Of a stretch of DNA of 37,588 nt, positions 8,352 to 16,766 are shown in pieces (positions within the stretch are counted from its first letter, which is position 1; each line of letters starts with the position of its first letter). Source of the stretch: Candidatus Cloacimonadota bacterium (lineage in GTDB: Bacteria; Cloacimonadota; Cloacimonadia; Cloacimonadales; JAJBBL01); NCBI GenBank assembly GCA_019429305.1, contig JAHYIR010000003.1, positions 164,293 to 201,880 of the forward strand. The letters are read 5' to 3'. The translations under genes were made by a program, and so were the position numbers. A model generated the notes under the pieces. The model made no database searches. It saw nothing but the letters and a program-made list of their open reading frames with translations, and had not been told where the DNA came from.

Positions 8352-10058
8352 ATGTCTGAAAGAAAGTTGTTAACTCAAATATACCCGATTATAATCCTGA
8401 TCTTATTCCTTAATCTCTATGCGTTATGGGGAGATGCAACAAACACCTATTATGGGATCTATTCCACTACCGAAATCTTGTTAACCTCGTCTGCCGGAGA
8501 GAAACTTGCTTTACAGGAAAATGTCGTTTTCACAAAAGGAAAGGCAGAAGGGACGATAGTTCTTGTATATCCTGAGATTTTGAAGCAGACGATTGAGGGT
8601 ATCGGAACATCCTTCACAGAGTCCTCAGCTTTTGTTCTTGCTCATTTAGATAAACAAAAGAGACGAAACGTCATGGAGAACATTTATAGCGTGAAGGGGG
8701 CAAATTTTTCCTTAGCTCGCACTGTTATCGGATCCTGCGATTTCAGCGTGAAAGGAAAGTATTCTTATGCAGACGTTCCCGATGATACTTTGTTGGAAAG
8801 CTTTGATATTGCTCCAGATAAGGAAGGTTTTGATCGCGCTGAATTTCCTGGGATCAAAGATGAGAGCTATGATCTTCTGCCAATGATCAAGGAAGCTCTC
8901 GCCATTAAGAACCAGCAAAGCGACAAAGAATTGAGAATAATATCTTCAGCTTGGACTGCTCCTGCCTGGATGAAGGATATCGAAACTTGGTATATTCCTG
9001 GTTCCCCTGAAAACAACTGGCAAGGTACCGGCGGTACACTAAAAGAACAATATGTCTCGATATATGCTGATTATTTACTCAAATACCTTGATGCCTCCAA
9101 GGATGAGGGAGTTAATATCTGGGGATTGACACCTGTCAACGAACCGCATGGCAATAATGGTCAATGGGAAAGTATGAGTTTTACCCCAAAATCGCAGAAT
9201 GACTTCATCAAATATCACCTGGGTCCTCGATTAAAGTCCAGTGTTCATTCTGATGTAAAACTACTTATCTACGATCAAAACCGTGATGGTTTGGAACATT
9301 GGGCAGATACGATATATAATGATCCAGAAACGACTCCTTACCTTTATGGAGCTGCAGTTCACTGGTATGCAAGTACATACAAGGTGTATGAAGATGTTTT
9401 TGATCGGGTTCATGAAAAATATCCAGATTTCGTGATTCTGCATACCGAAGGGTGTATCGATGATCTGGGTAAAGATGCGCCAGATGGGGTAACCGACCCC
9501 GATGGCTACAAAGAATCAAATTGGTTTGACAATGATGAGTTCTGGTGGAGTAAGAGTGCAACAGACTGGGCATATTCGGTCACTTGGGAAGGTGTGATAG
9601 CTGATGATCATCCTATGTACACTCCAGTTCATAGATATGCCAGAAATATTATAGTAAGTATAAATCACTGGCTTACTGGCTGGATCGATTGGAACATAGT
9701 GCTCGATCGCAATGGTGGACCTAACCATGTGGGGAATTTCTGTGGTGCCCCGATTATGATAGACACAGAAACTCAATACGTTTATTACACTCCTGTATAT
9801 TATATTCTCTCCCAATTCAGTCGAACAATACGCCCTGGTGATAGAGCAGTTCAGACTGATATTATTAGCGGTGGGCTCGAAGAAGATGATCTTCATGCCT
9901 GCTCCACGTTAAATGAGGCAGGGTTGTTGAGCGTTCAAATCTTGAATACTAGCAGTAAACCGATTAAATACAAGTTGCAGATCGGTTATGATCATGCCAA
10001 TATTGAAATTCCTGCAAACTCTGTTCAAACCGTCCGTGTTCAATTACCGAAGGTCTGA
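8352..10058 (+). CDS. GH30 secreted beta-glucanase/glucosidase (likely beta-1,6-glucanase)
   Basis: The first 29 residues are a signal peptide or membrane anchor (hydrophobic IIILILFLNLYALW). The catalytic (beta/alpha)8 domain shows the GH30 pattern: IEGIGTSFTESSA near residues 78-90, SAWTAPAWMKD near 198-208, acid/base E264 in TPVNEPHG, and nucleophile E366 in LHTEGC. The last 90 residues form the beta domain that accompanies the barrel in this family. GH30 includes glucosylceramidases and endo-beta-1,6-glucanases; within a laminarin-type locus, removal or cleavage of beta-1,6 branches is the most sensible role. Its TGA overlaps the first ATG of the GH17 gene by one base, implying translational coupling. 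The family is firm; the subfamily is inferred. Confidence 0.92.
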   Translation: MSERKLLTQIYPIIILILFLNLYALWGDATNTYYGIYSTTEILLTSSAGEKLALQENVVFTKGKAEGTIVLVYPEILKQTIEGIGTSFTESSAFVLAHLDKQKRRNVMENIYSVKGANFSLARTVIGSCDFSVKGKYSYADVPDDTLLESFDIAPDKEGFDRAEFPGIKDESYDLLPMIKEALAIKNQQSDKELRIISSAWTAPAWMKDIETWYIPGSPENNWQGTGGTLKEQYVSIYADYLLKYLDASKDEGVNIWGLTPVNEPHGNNGQWESMSFTPKSQNDFIKYHLGPRLKSSVHSDVKLLIYDQNRDGLEHWADTIYNDPETTPYLYGAAVHWYASTYKVYEDVFDRVHEKYPDFVILHTEGCIDDLGKDAPDGVTDPDGYKESNWFDNDEFWWSKSATDWAYSVTWEGVIADDHPMYTPVHRYARNIIVSINHWLTGWIDWNIVLDRNGGPNHVGNFCGAPIMIDTETQYVYYTPVYYILSQFSRTIRPGDRAVQTDIISGGLEEDDLHACSTLNEAGLLSVQILNTSSKPIKYKLQIGYDHANIEIPANSVQTVRVQLPKV

Positions 10059-11170
10059 TGATGAATAAGTTGGCTATTTTTTTCTCATTTTTTTCAATTG
10101 TAGCTATCTTGCTCTCAGCATGTACAAACAACAGGCAAGATATTGAAACCAACTATAATTTGGAGGAATTACGAAACAAACTCTTAACAGATCAGGAGTT
10201 TGAAAGAGCTACACCTTTTGTGGAGAGGGAGTTTTCATCATGGTTAGATGGTAAATGGATCGGTCAAGCTGTTTCCTATGGTTGCTATAGGGAAGGTCAG
10301 GCACCTGGGAGATTAGGTCCTAGCAAGGATGAAATCTTGGAGGATCTTGAAATCATCATCAAACATTGGAATCTCATCAGAGTGTACAATGCCGACGAAG
10401 ATACCGAGAGGATTTTGGAAGTTATCGAAGAAAATGATCTCCCCATTAAAGTAATGTTGGGTATTTGGTTGGAAAATGAAGAAAACAATATGCAAGCTAG
10501 AAGATCAAACATAGAAAATACTCTTCGCGGGATTGAGCTAACCAACAATTTTCCTGATATCGTAAAAATTGTGAATGTTGGTAATGAAACACAAGTATTC
10601 TGGTCTGGTCATAAGCTGGAAACAGCAAGTCTGATCAGATATATTCGAGCAGTCCGTAATTATACCTCCGTTCCGGTAACCACCGCCGATGACTACAACT
10701 TTTGGAACAAAGCTGAAAGTAAGGTAGTTGCGGATGAGCTTGATTTAATAGTAATCCATATTTATCCTCTTTGGAATGGTAAAACTCTGAATAATGCCAT
10801 AGACTGGTTAGATGAAACCTATAAAATAGCACAAGACGAACATCCACAAAAAAATCTTATTTTAGGAGAAGTGGGATGGGCAACAGATTATGATCCAGAA
10901 AAGAAGGGTGAAGGCGAGCAGGGTACGTTGGTCAAAGGTGAAGTGAGCGTTGATGCTCAGGAGATATTTCTTCTGGAACTTGATCAATGGGTACATAAGA
11001 ATAAAGTTATAACCTTTCTCTTTGAGGTTTTTGATGAACCTTGGAAAGGTGGTGGAGAAGCTTCAGGTCCCAATGATATTGAGAAGAATTGGGGCGTATT
11101 TTTTCAAGATCGTAAACCAAAAATTTCTTTTATCAACTACCAAAGTAGAAAAGAACAAAAAGATTATTAA
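10058..11170 (+). CDS. GH17 beta-1,3-glucanase-like lipoprotein
   Basis: A lipoprotein signal ends in LLSAC, with lipidated C22 when counted from the first of two tandem Met codons. The rest is a bacterial GH17-type TIM barrel: AVSYGCYREGQ at the start, acid/base E177 in VNVGNET, the IVIHIYPLW strand, and nucleophile E271 in LGEVGWATD. GH17 enzymes act on beta-1,3-glucans by hydrolysis or transglycosylation, so this one probably trims laminarin fragments made by the GH16. At 370 residues the length is normal. The start overlaps the GH30 stop by one base (ATGATG; the second ATG at 10061 is equally possible). The next gene starts 20 bases after its stop. Confidence 0.9.
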   Translation: MMNKLAIFFSFFSIVAILLSACTNNRQDIETNYNLEELRNKLLTDQEFERATPFVEREFSSWLDGKWIGQAVSYGCYREGQAPGRLGPSKDEILEDLEIIIKHWNLIRVYNADEDTERILEVIEENDLPIKVMLGIWLENEENNMQARRSNIENTLRGIELTNNFPDIVKIVNVGNETQVFWSGHKLETASLIRYIRAVRNYTSVPVTTADDYNFWNKAESKVVADELDLIVIHIYPLWNGKTLNNAIDWLDETYKIAQDEHPQKNLILGEVGWATDYDPEKKGEGEQGTLVKGEVSVDAQEIFLLELDQWVHKNKVITFLFEVFDEPWKGGGEASGPNDIEKNWGVFFQDRKPKISFINYQSRKEQKDY

Positions 11171-11190
11171 TTCATTAAAAGGAGAGAATT

Positions 11191-13245
11191 ATGAAAATAG
11201 CAATAGTTTCTTTTACCACAGCGTTTATCATGTTGATAAGCTCTGTAGTTTTTGCCCAGTACATGATAGTCGATTTTGAGCCGGCTGGAGTTGGTGCCGA
11301 TTGGAATTGGACAGTAGGGGAAAATGGTGACAATCCACCCCTGGAGTTTATTGCCAACCCAGTAAGTGGGGGTATAAACACCTCCCCAACGGTGGCTCAG
11401 TTTACAGCTCGAAGTTCAGGTCAGAGCTGGGCTTTGTGTTTTACTAGTGATATAGACCCATTTATTTTTGATACCTCCAACACGATAGTCAAGATAATGG
11501 TCTATAAACCAGTCATTAGCAATGTGGGGATAAAATTCGAAGGTGTCAGTGCCCCAGCTGAGATTCTAATTCCTAATAGCGTAATCAACCAGTGGGAGGA
11601 ATTGACTTTCGATTTTTCAGCTTTTATTGGTAATAACTACAATCTCATGGTAATCATACCTGATTTTGCACCAAGAGATCAGGACAATCTGATCTATTTT
11701 GATAACATCCAGATTCCCTCGGAAAACACAACACCTCCTGCTGAACCTACTGAACCCGCACCGACACCAACGGTTGATCCTGCATATGTGATCTCTTTGT
11801 TCAGTAATGCCTATGATGACGTACATGTTGACACCTGGTCTGCTGAATGGGACGATGCAGATGTAACTGATATCCAGATTGAAGGCGTTGATACCAAACT
11901 CTACACCAATCTTGTTTACGCAGGGATAGAATTTGTTTCACAGACCATTGATGCGACAGGTATGACTCATTTCCACATGGATATCTGGACACCTGATCCC
12001 ACCGATCTTCCTGCTGTTTTCAAGATCAAGTTAGTAGATTTTGGTGCTGATGGTGTCTGGGGAGGCGGAGATGACGTTGAACATGAACTGACCTTTGATG
12101 CTACGACTACACCACCCTTGGTAAGTGAATCCTGGATCAGTTTTGACATTCCACTTTCTGACTTTGTCAACTTAACCACTACAGGTCATCTAGCCCAATT
12201 GATCATTTCGGGTGATCCTAATACAGTATATGTGGATAATGTGTATTTTTACAATTACTCGACACCTCCCGGCAGTGATGCCACTCTCAGTGATCTAAAA
12301 TTAGATGGAGTGACCATAGAAGGTTTTTCACCTTTCACTCAAAACTATATTTATGGTATGCAGGAAGGAATTGTGGTAATTCCCCAGATCACAGAGGTCA
12401 CTACTACCGATCCCAATGCCACCTACGAAATTACTCAGGCATCCACTATTCCTGATGCTGCATCTGTGTTGGTAACTGCCCAGGATGGTATCACCACGAT
12501 TACCTATACGGTTTCTTTTGTGATTATGTATCCCAACTCAGTTCCACCTATCCCGTCACATGCTCCTGAAAATGTGATATCATTGTTCAGCGATGCTTAC
12601 ATTGATGTTCCTGTAGATACTTGGCTAACACCATGGTCTGATGGGGTTTTGGAAGAAGTTGAGATCGCGGGTAATCCTGTTAAGAAATATACCTTGGTAA
12701 ACTATGTAGGAATTGAGACTGTTGGCCCTAATCTGATCGATGTATCTGACATGACACATCTTCATATAGACCTTTGGACTCCTGATGCCAATGATTTTAA
12801 GCTTAAGCTAGTTGATTGGGGTGCTGACGGAAACTGGAGCGGTGGCGATGATACTGAACATGAATTGATTTATCCAACACCTGCTACAGGGCAATGGATA
12901 TCTTATGACATACCCTTATCAGACTTCATCAACTTAGATATCACCGGACACATGGCACAATATATATTGTCAAAACCACCATTGGGAACCATGTATATTG
13001 ACAATCTGTATTTCTATGCAATTAGTCTTGATATACCCGCCAATGTAACCATTATTGCTACGACTAACGAGGTAATAATTAGCTGGGATCCTGTTCCTGG
13101 AGCGACCTCATATACGGTATATTCCTCGGATGATCCCTATGGCACTTATGAACCAGTTTCTGATGGCGTTTATGAAAATACAAGCTGGACTTCATCCAAT
13201 ACCGGTTCTGCAAAATTCTATTATGTAACGGCCAATAGTGATTGA
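11191..13245 (+). CDS. Secreted non-catalytic multi-module protein with duplicated putative beta-glucan-binding domains
   Basis: A strong Shine-Dalgarno (AAGGAGAG) precedes the ATG and residues 1-22 are a signal peptide ending VVFAQ. Residues 23-178 form one beta-sandwich, followed by a Pro/Thr linker (about 180-198). Residues about 200-350 and 450-605 are two copies of one module sharing VISLFS-AY, VDTW, MTHxHxDxWTPD, GADGxW and GGDDxEHEL. Between them (355-440) lies a cadherin-like beta-sandwich, and the end (610-684) is a fibronectin-III-like repeat. I see no glycosidase active-site motif. The repeated module resembles domains I associate with laminarin-degrading enzymes and surface glycan-binding proteins of marine Bacteroidota, from memory and unverified. 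The likely role is glucan capture. It lacks both a lipobox and the FlgD-like sorting tail seen in other secreted proteins of the window, so how it stays at the cell is unclear. Confidence 0.8.
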   Translation: MKIAIVSFTTAFIMLISSVVFAQYMIVDFEPAGVGADWNWTVGENGDNPPLEFIANPVSGGINTSPTVAQFTARSSGQSWALCFTSDIDPFIFDTSNTIVKIMVYKPVISNVGIKFEGVSAPAEILIPNSVINQWEELTFDFSAFIGNNYNLMVIIPDFAPRDQDNLIYFDNIQIPSENTTPPAEPTEPAPTPTVDPAYVISLFSNAYDDVHVDTWSAEWDDADVTDIQIEGVDTKLYTNLVYAGIEFVSQTIDATGMTHFHMDIWTPDPTDLPAVFKIKLVDFGADGVWGGGDDVEHELTFDATTTPPLVSESWISFDIPLSDFVNLTTTGHLAQLIISGDPNTVYVDNVYFYNYSTPPGSDATLSDLKLDGVTIEGFSPFTQNYIYGMQEGIVVIPQITEVTTTDPNATYEITQASTIPDAASVLVTAQDGITTITYTVSFVIMYPNSVPPIPSHAPENVISLFSDAYIDVPVDTWLTPWSDGVLEEVEIAGNPVKKYTLVNYVGIETVGPNLIDVSDMTHLHIDLWTPDANDFKLKLVDWGADGNWSGGDDTEHELIYPTPATGQWISYDIPLSDFINLDITGHMAQYILSKPPLGTMYIDNLYFYAISLDIPANVTIIATTNEVIISWDPVPGATSYTVYSSDDPYGTYEPVSDGVYENTSWTSSNTGSAKFYYVTANSD

Positions 13246-13355
13246 TGTTATTTGCTATCTGACAAGTAAAAAGCGGGTATTAAAACCTACATATCCGGCG
13301 TTAAAACTATAAATTCTGGCAGCTATTCAAGGTTCTGCTAAACAAGAAATAATTA

Positions 13356-13387
13356 GATCAGCCGGTACACTAATGTATCGGCTGATC
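13356..13387. terminator. Strong hairpin inside the operon, between secreted and cytoplasmic enzyme genes
   Basis: GATCAGCCGGTACA (13356-13369) pairs with TGTATCGGCTGATC (13374-13387) over 14 bases with one G-U pair and a CTAA loop. No U-run follows, so it is a poor intrinsic terminator. It may be an attenuator, an RNA-stabilising or processing structure. It sits in the only long gap (182 bases) of the operon, 40 bases before the phosphorylase start. Confidence 0.5.
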
Positions 13388-13427
13388 TTACTTAAATATG
13401 TATCATCAGAAATAGAGAGTAAATATT

Positions 13428-16400
13428 TTGAAATTAAGTAAGGAATCTAAGTATCAACTTTTTCCTGATGGTGAGTTCATAATCACTGATTACAACTCGG
13501 TTAAGCCATTTTCCAGTTTCTTTCCAGGCATTGCCGGTAAGAAAGGGATCCCCTTATGGACATTTTATGTAAATCGCGGGCAATGCATATGTAGCATGGG
13601 TATGGAAGGAAAACATCGTCCAATAATGGAATTTCTGCCAGCTAACTGGGCATATAATCTTGTTTCTACTCAGGGATTCAGGACTTTCATTAAATCCCTA
13701 AGTCAATCAAGTTTGGAAATCTATGAACCTTTCCAAAACAATCTGTGGGCTCAAGATAGTGAAAAGATCCAACGCATGATCATCTCACCGGTCAAGTTGA
13801 CCCTTGAGGAAGAAAATATTACATTGGGTCTGAAGTTTATCGTGGAATATTTCAATGTTCCACAAGAAAATTATGCCGCTTTAGTGCGCAGGTTATCCAT
13901 TCTGAATCTTAATACTGAACCCAGAACCCTTCAGGTTATTGATGGCCTGCCACTGATCGTTCCCTATGGTCTTGAAGACTATGGCTTGAAACATATGAGA
14001 CGCCTATTTGAAGCATTTATGGAGGTCACTAATATCGAAAACAGAGTTCCCTTTTATAAATTGAAAGTGGAACCAACTGATCGTCCGGATGTTGTTAAGA
14101 TCAGCAAAGGTAATTTCTATCTTGGCTTTGGACCTGATAACAAACTTGTTCAGCCAATTTATGATCCAGCTAAAATATTCGGTATTCGAGGTGACTATAG
14201 TTATCCGGAAAATATTCGCAATACTGTCTTTGAAGAATTAGCATCCGGTCAGATCTTTGAAAACCGTCTTCCTTGCGCGATGGGTTCTTTTGAAACCACA
14301 ATAGACTCAAAAAGCACATATACATATACTTCAGTAATCGGTCATACAAGTTCTGTTTTGGCACTGAATGAACTGGTATCAGATATAGTTCAACCTGGAT
14401 TTATTGAGAGAAAGGCTAATCAAAATCAAGAAATCGTAGCGGCATTAACCCAAAAGAGCTTTATATGTAGCTCAGAACCGTCATTGGACCATTATGCAAG
14501 GCAGAATTTTCTTGATAATGTACTGCGTGGAGGATTCCCGGAAACTATCAAAGGTCGGCAAACTATTACCACGCTACATCTTTATTCTCGGAAGCACGGA
14601 GATCTAGAACGTGATTACAACGACTTTCGCCTGACTCCCACACCCTTTTCACAGGGAAATGGAAATTTCAGAGATGTGAATCAGAACAGACGTAGCGACC
14701 TTTTTTTCAATCCCGATGTCCTGGCTGGTAATGTAAAACAATTTGCTGACTTGATCCAACTAGATTGTTTTAATCCGTTGGTGATCAAAGAGGTCAGTTT
14801 CAAGATATTAGATCAAAACAAACTCAAAGAGATAGTATCTCGCTACTTTTCTGATAACATTAACTCTATTGTCGAATATCTGCAAGAAATATATACCCCT
14901 GGAGAGTTGTTAATTTACCTAAATGAACATGGCTACATTTTAAAGGGAGATTCTGAAGCTTTTATCGGTGATCTACTAGGAATCAGCGAAAAGATTTATA
15001 GAACCGAACACTCTGAAGGTTTCTGGACAGATCATTGGACTTATAATCTAGACTTACTGGAAAACTACCTTTCTCTTTATCCGGAGAAGCAGAATCATAT
15101 TTTGTTCGAAGATAAGACATTCACTTTCTACGATAACTCACATCATGTCCAGTCTAGAGAAGATAGGTATATGATCCGTGAAGGAAAACCTATGCAGCTG
15201 GATTCAGTAGTTTTAGATACTGAAAAAGAGCAGCTAATCAGGAAACGGGGTGATGATCAGCTCAAGGTTAGGATTTTGTACGGATTAGGCGAAGTCTATT
15301 ACACTACATTATTCGTTAAAATGCTTTCTCTGATTGTGAACAAGCTTGCTTCTCTTGATCCTGAAGGTATTGGTGTAGAAATGGAGGGAGGTAAACCAAA
15401 CTGGTATGATGCTTTGAATGGATTACCCGGTCTGTTTGGTTCAAGCATCTGTGAAACACTTGAGATTAAGCGACATATACTTTTTTTATTGAATGCTATT
15501 AGCTTTAAGGATAATGAGAACGATATTTGTCCAGTTTATGAAGAACTGGGAGAATTCCTTCAAACTATGCAAGATCTTTTAGGAGCACCTTTATCTTCAT
15601 TCGCATTTTGGGATAAAGCTAATCTAGCTAAAGAAAGTTACCGTGAGAAAACCAAGCTGGGTGTCAGTGGAAAAGAGAAAGAGCTCTCTTTCCAAGAGAT
15701 TACCAGTTTCCTAAAAGCAGGACTCAGTAAATTGGATGTTGGGATCAACAAGGCTTTCAATAATGAGTACAAAGTTGTTTCTTCTTACTTTATCAATGAA
15801 GTTATCGAGTACGAGCAGATTAAGAATGCTGGTAGTGATAGCCCCAAACTCAGTGCAAGAGGATTGCCCTGTTTCAGAGCTAAAAAATTCAGGCAAATAC
15901 CTCTACCTCTTTTCCTCGAGGGACCTGTCCACTATCTGCGCTGCACCTCTGACCAGGAAGAGGTCCTTAAGCTTGCTAACAATGTTAGAATCAGTCCACT
16001 CTACGATCAGAAATTGATGATGTATAAGGTCAATGAATCCCTGGAAAGCCAACCTATGGAAATTGGTAGGGCTAGGACCTTCTCTCCAGGTTGGTTTGAA
16101 AATGAATCTGTTTGGTTACATATGGAATACAAGTATATGTTAGAACTCTTGCGAAAAGGGCTATACAGTCAATTTTTCCAAGATTTCAAGCAGGTATTTG
16201 TACCCTTCTTCGATCCGGAATTTTATGGCAGAAGTATTCTGGAAAACTCATCCTTTATAGTTAGCAGTGCCAATCCTGATACCTCGTTACATGGAAATGG
16301 GTTTATGGCACGTCTGAGCGGAGCTACAGCAGAATTTATTAGTATTCTCTATCTGATGACGATGGGAGAAAAACCATTTATCTTAGACCAGGATGGAAAC

Positions 16401-16727
16401 TTGCAGCTTTCCTTCAGACCCGTTTTGCCTGGCTGGTTATTTACAGAAGAATTAAAAACAAGCAGATTGCTGATCCAGGGTAAATGGCAGGATGTGAACT
16501 TTGCGCCCAACACCTTCAGTTTTATGTTTTTAGGAAATATCCTAATTACATATTATAATCCCAATAGAAAGAACACATACGGACCTGACGGAGTATCTCC
16601 CAATCGATGGAATCTCCTTGAACCTGATGGAACTTCACAGATCATCCAAGGCAATTGTGTCACGGGTGAGATTGTTGCCAAGATTCGCGACCGCAAAATC
16701 ACTAATATTAAGATAGAACTATCTTAG
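13428..16727 (+). CDS. Beta-1,3-oligoglucan phosphorylase, GH149-like (GH94/GH161 relatives)
   Basis: It should phosphorolyse beta-1,3-gluco-oligosaccharides to alpha-glucose-1-phosphate in the cytoplasm, which saves ATP. There is no signal peptide. The N-terminal FFPGIAGKKGIPLWTFYVNR, the WTDHWTYNLDLLENYL segment near residue 530, and EGGKPNWYDALNGLPGLFGS near 650 have the look of the GH94/GH149/GH161 phosphorylase clan. The 1099-residue length matches GH149 (about 1100) rather than GH94 (about 800). GH161 is the main alternative. The start is TTG: the next in-frame Met is deep inside the conserved N-terminus, and a weak GAGAG precedes the TTG. A 182-base gap with a hairpin separates it from the binding-protein gene; the GH3 gene follows after 39 bases. 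The neighbouring GH16/GH17/GH30 genes fit a beta-1,3-glucan substrate. Confidence 0.75.
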   Translation: MKLSKESKYQLFPDGEFIITDYNSVKPFSSFFPGIAGKKGIPLWTFYVNRGQCICSMGMEGKHRPIMEFLPANWAYNLVSTQGFRTFIKSLSQSSLEIYEPFQNNLWAQDSEKIQRMIISPVKLTLEEENITLGLKFIVEYFNVPQENYAALVRRLSILNLNTEPRTLQVIDGLPLIVPYGLEDYGLKHMRRLFEAFMEVTNIENRVPFYKLKVEPTDRPDVVKISKGNFYLGFGPDNKLVQPIYDPAKIFGIRGDYSYPENIRNTVFEELASGQIFENRLPCAMGSFETTIDSKSTYTYTSVIGHTSSVLALNELVSDIVQPGFIERKANQNQEIVAALTQKSFICSSEPSLDHYARQNFLDNVLRGGFPETIKGRQTITTLHLYSRKHGDLERDYNDFRLTPTPFSQGNGNFRDVNQNRRSDLFFNPDVLAGNVKQFADLIQLDCFNPLVIKEVSFKILDQNKLKEIVSRYFSDNINSIVEYLQEIYTPGELLIYLNEHGYILKGDSEAFIGDLLGISEKIYRTEHSEGFWTDHWTYNLDLLENYLSLYPEKQNHILFEDKTFTFYDNSHHVQSREDRYMIREGKPMQLDSVVLDTEKEQLIRKRGDDQLKVRILYGLGEVYYTTLFVKMLSLIVNKLASLDPEGIGVEMEGGKPNWYDALNGLPGLFGSSICETLEIKRHILFLLNAISFKDNENDICPVYEELGEFLQTMQDLLGAPLSSFAFWDKANLAKESYREKTKLGVSGKEKELSFQEITSFLKAGLSKLDVGINKAFNNEYKVVSSYFINEVIEYEQIKNAGSDSPKLSARGLPCFRAKKFRQIPLPLFLEGPVHYLRCTSDQEEVLKLANNVRISPLYDQKLMMYKVNESLESQPMEIGRARTFSPGWFENESVWLHMEYKYMLELLRKGLYSQFFQDFKQVFVPFFDPEFYGRSILENSSFIVSSANPDTSLHGNGFMARLSGATAEFISILYLMTMGEKPFILDQDGNLQLSFRPVLPGWLFTEELKTSRLLIQGKWQDVNFAPNTFSFMFLGNILITYYNPNRKNTYGPDGVSPNRWNLLEPDGTSQIIQGNCVTGEIVAKIRDRKITNIKIELS

Positions 16728-16766
16728 AACAACAAGTAAATCATTTATAAATAGGAGAAATCCAAA

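Noticed and set aside
13250-13265. TGCTATCTGACA as a fourth operator copy
   Set aside because: Its second half matches poorly (9 of 12 positions overall) and it lies just after the binding-protein stop codon, far from a start.
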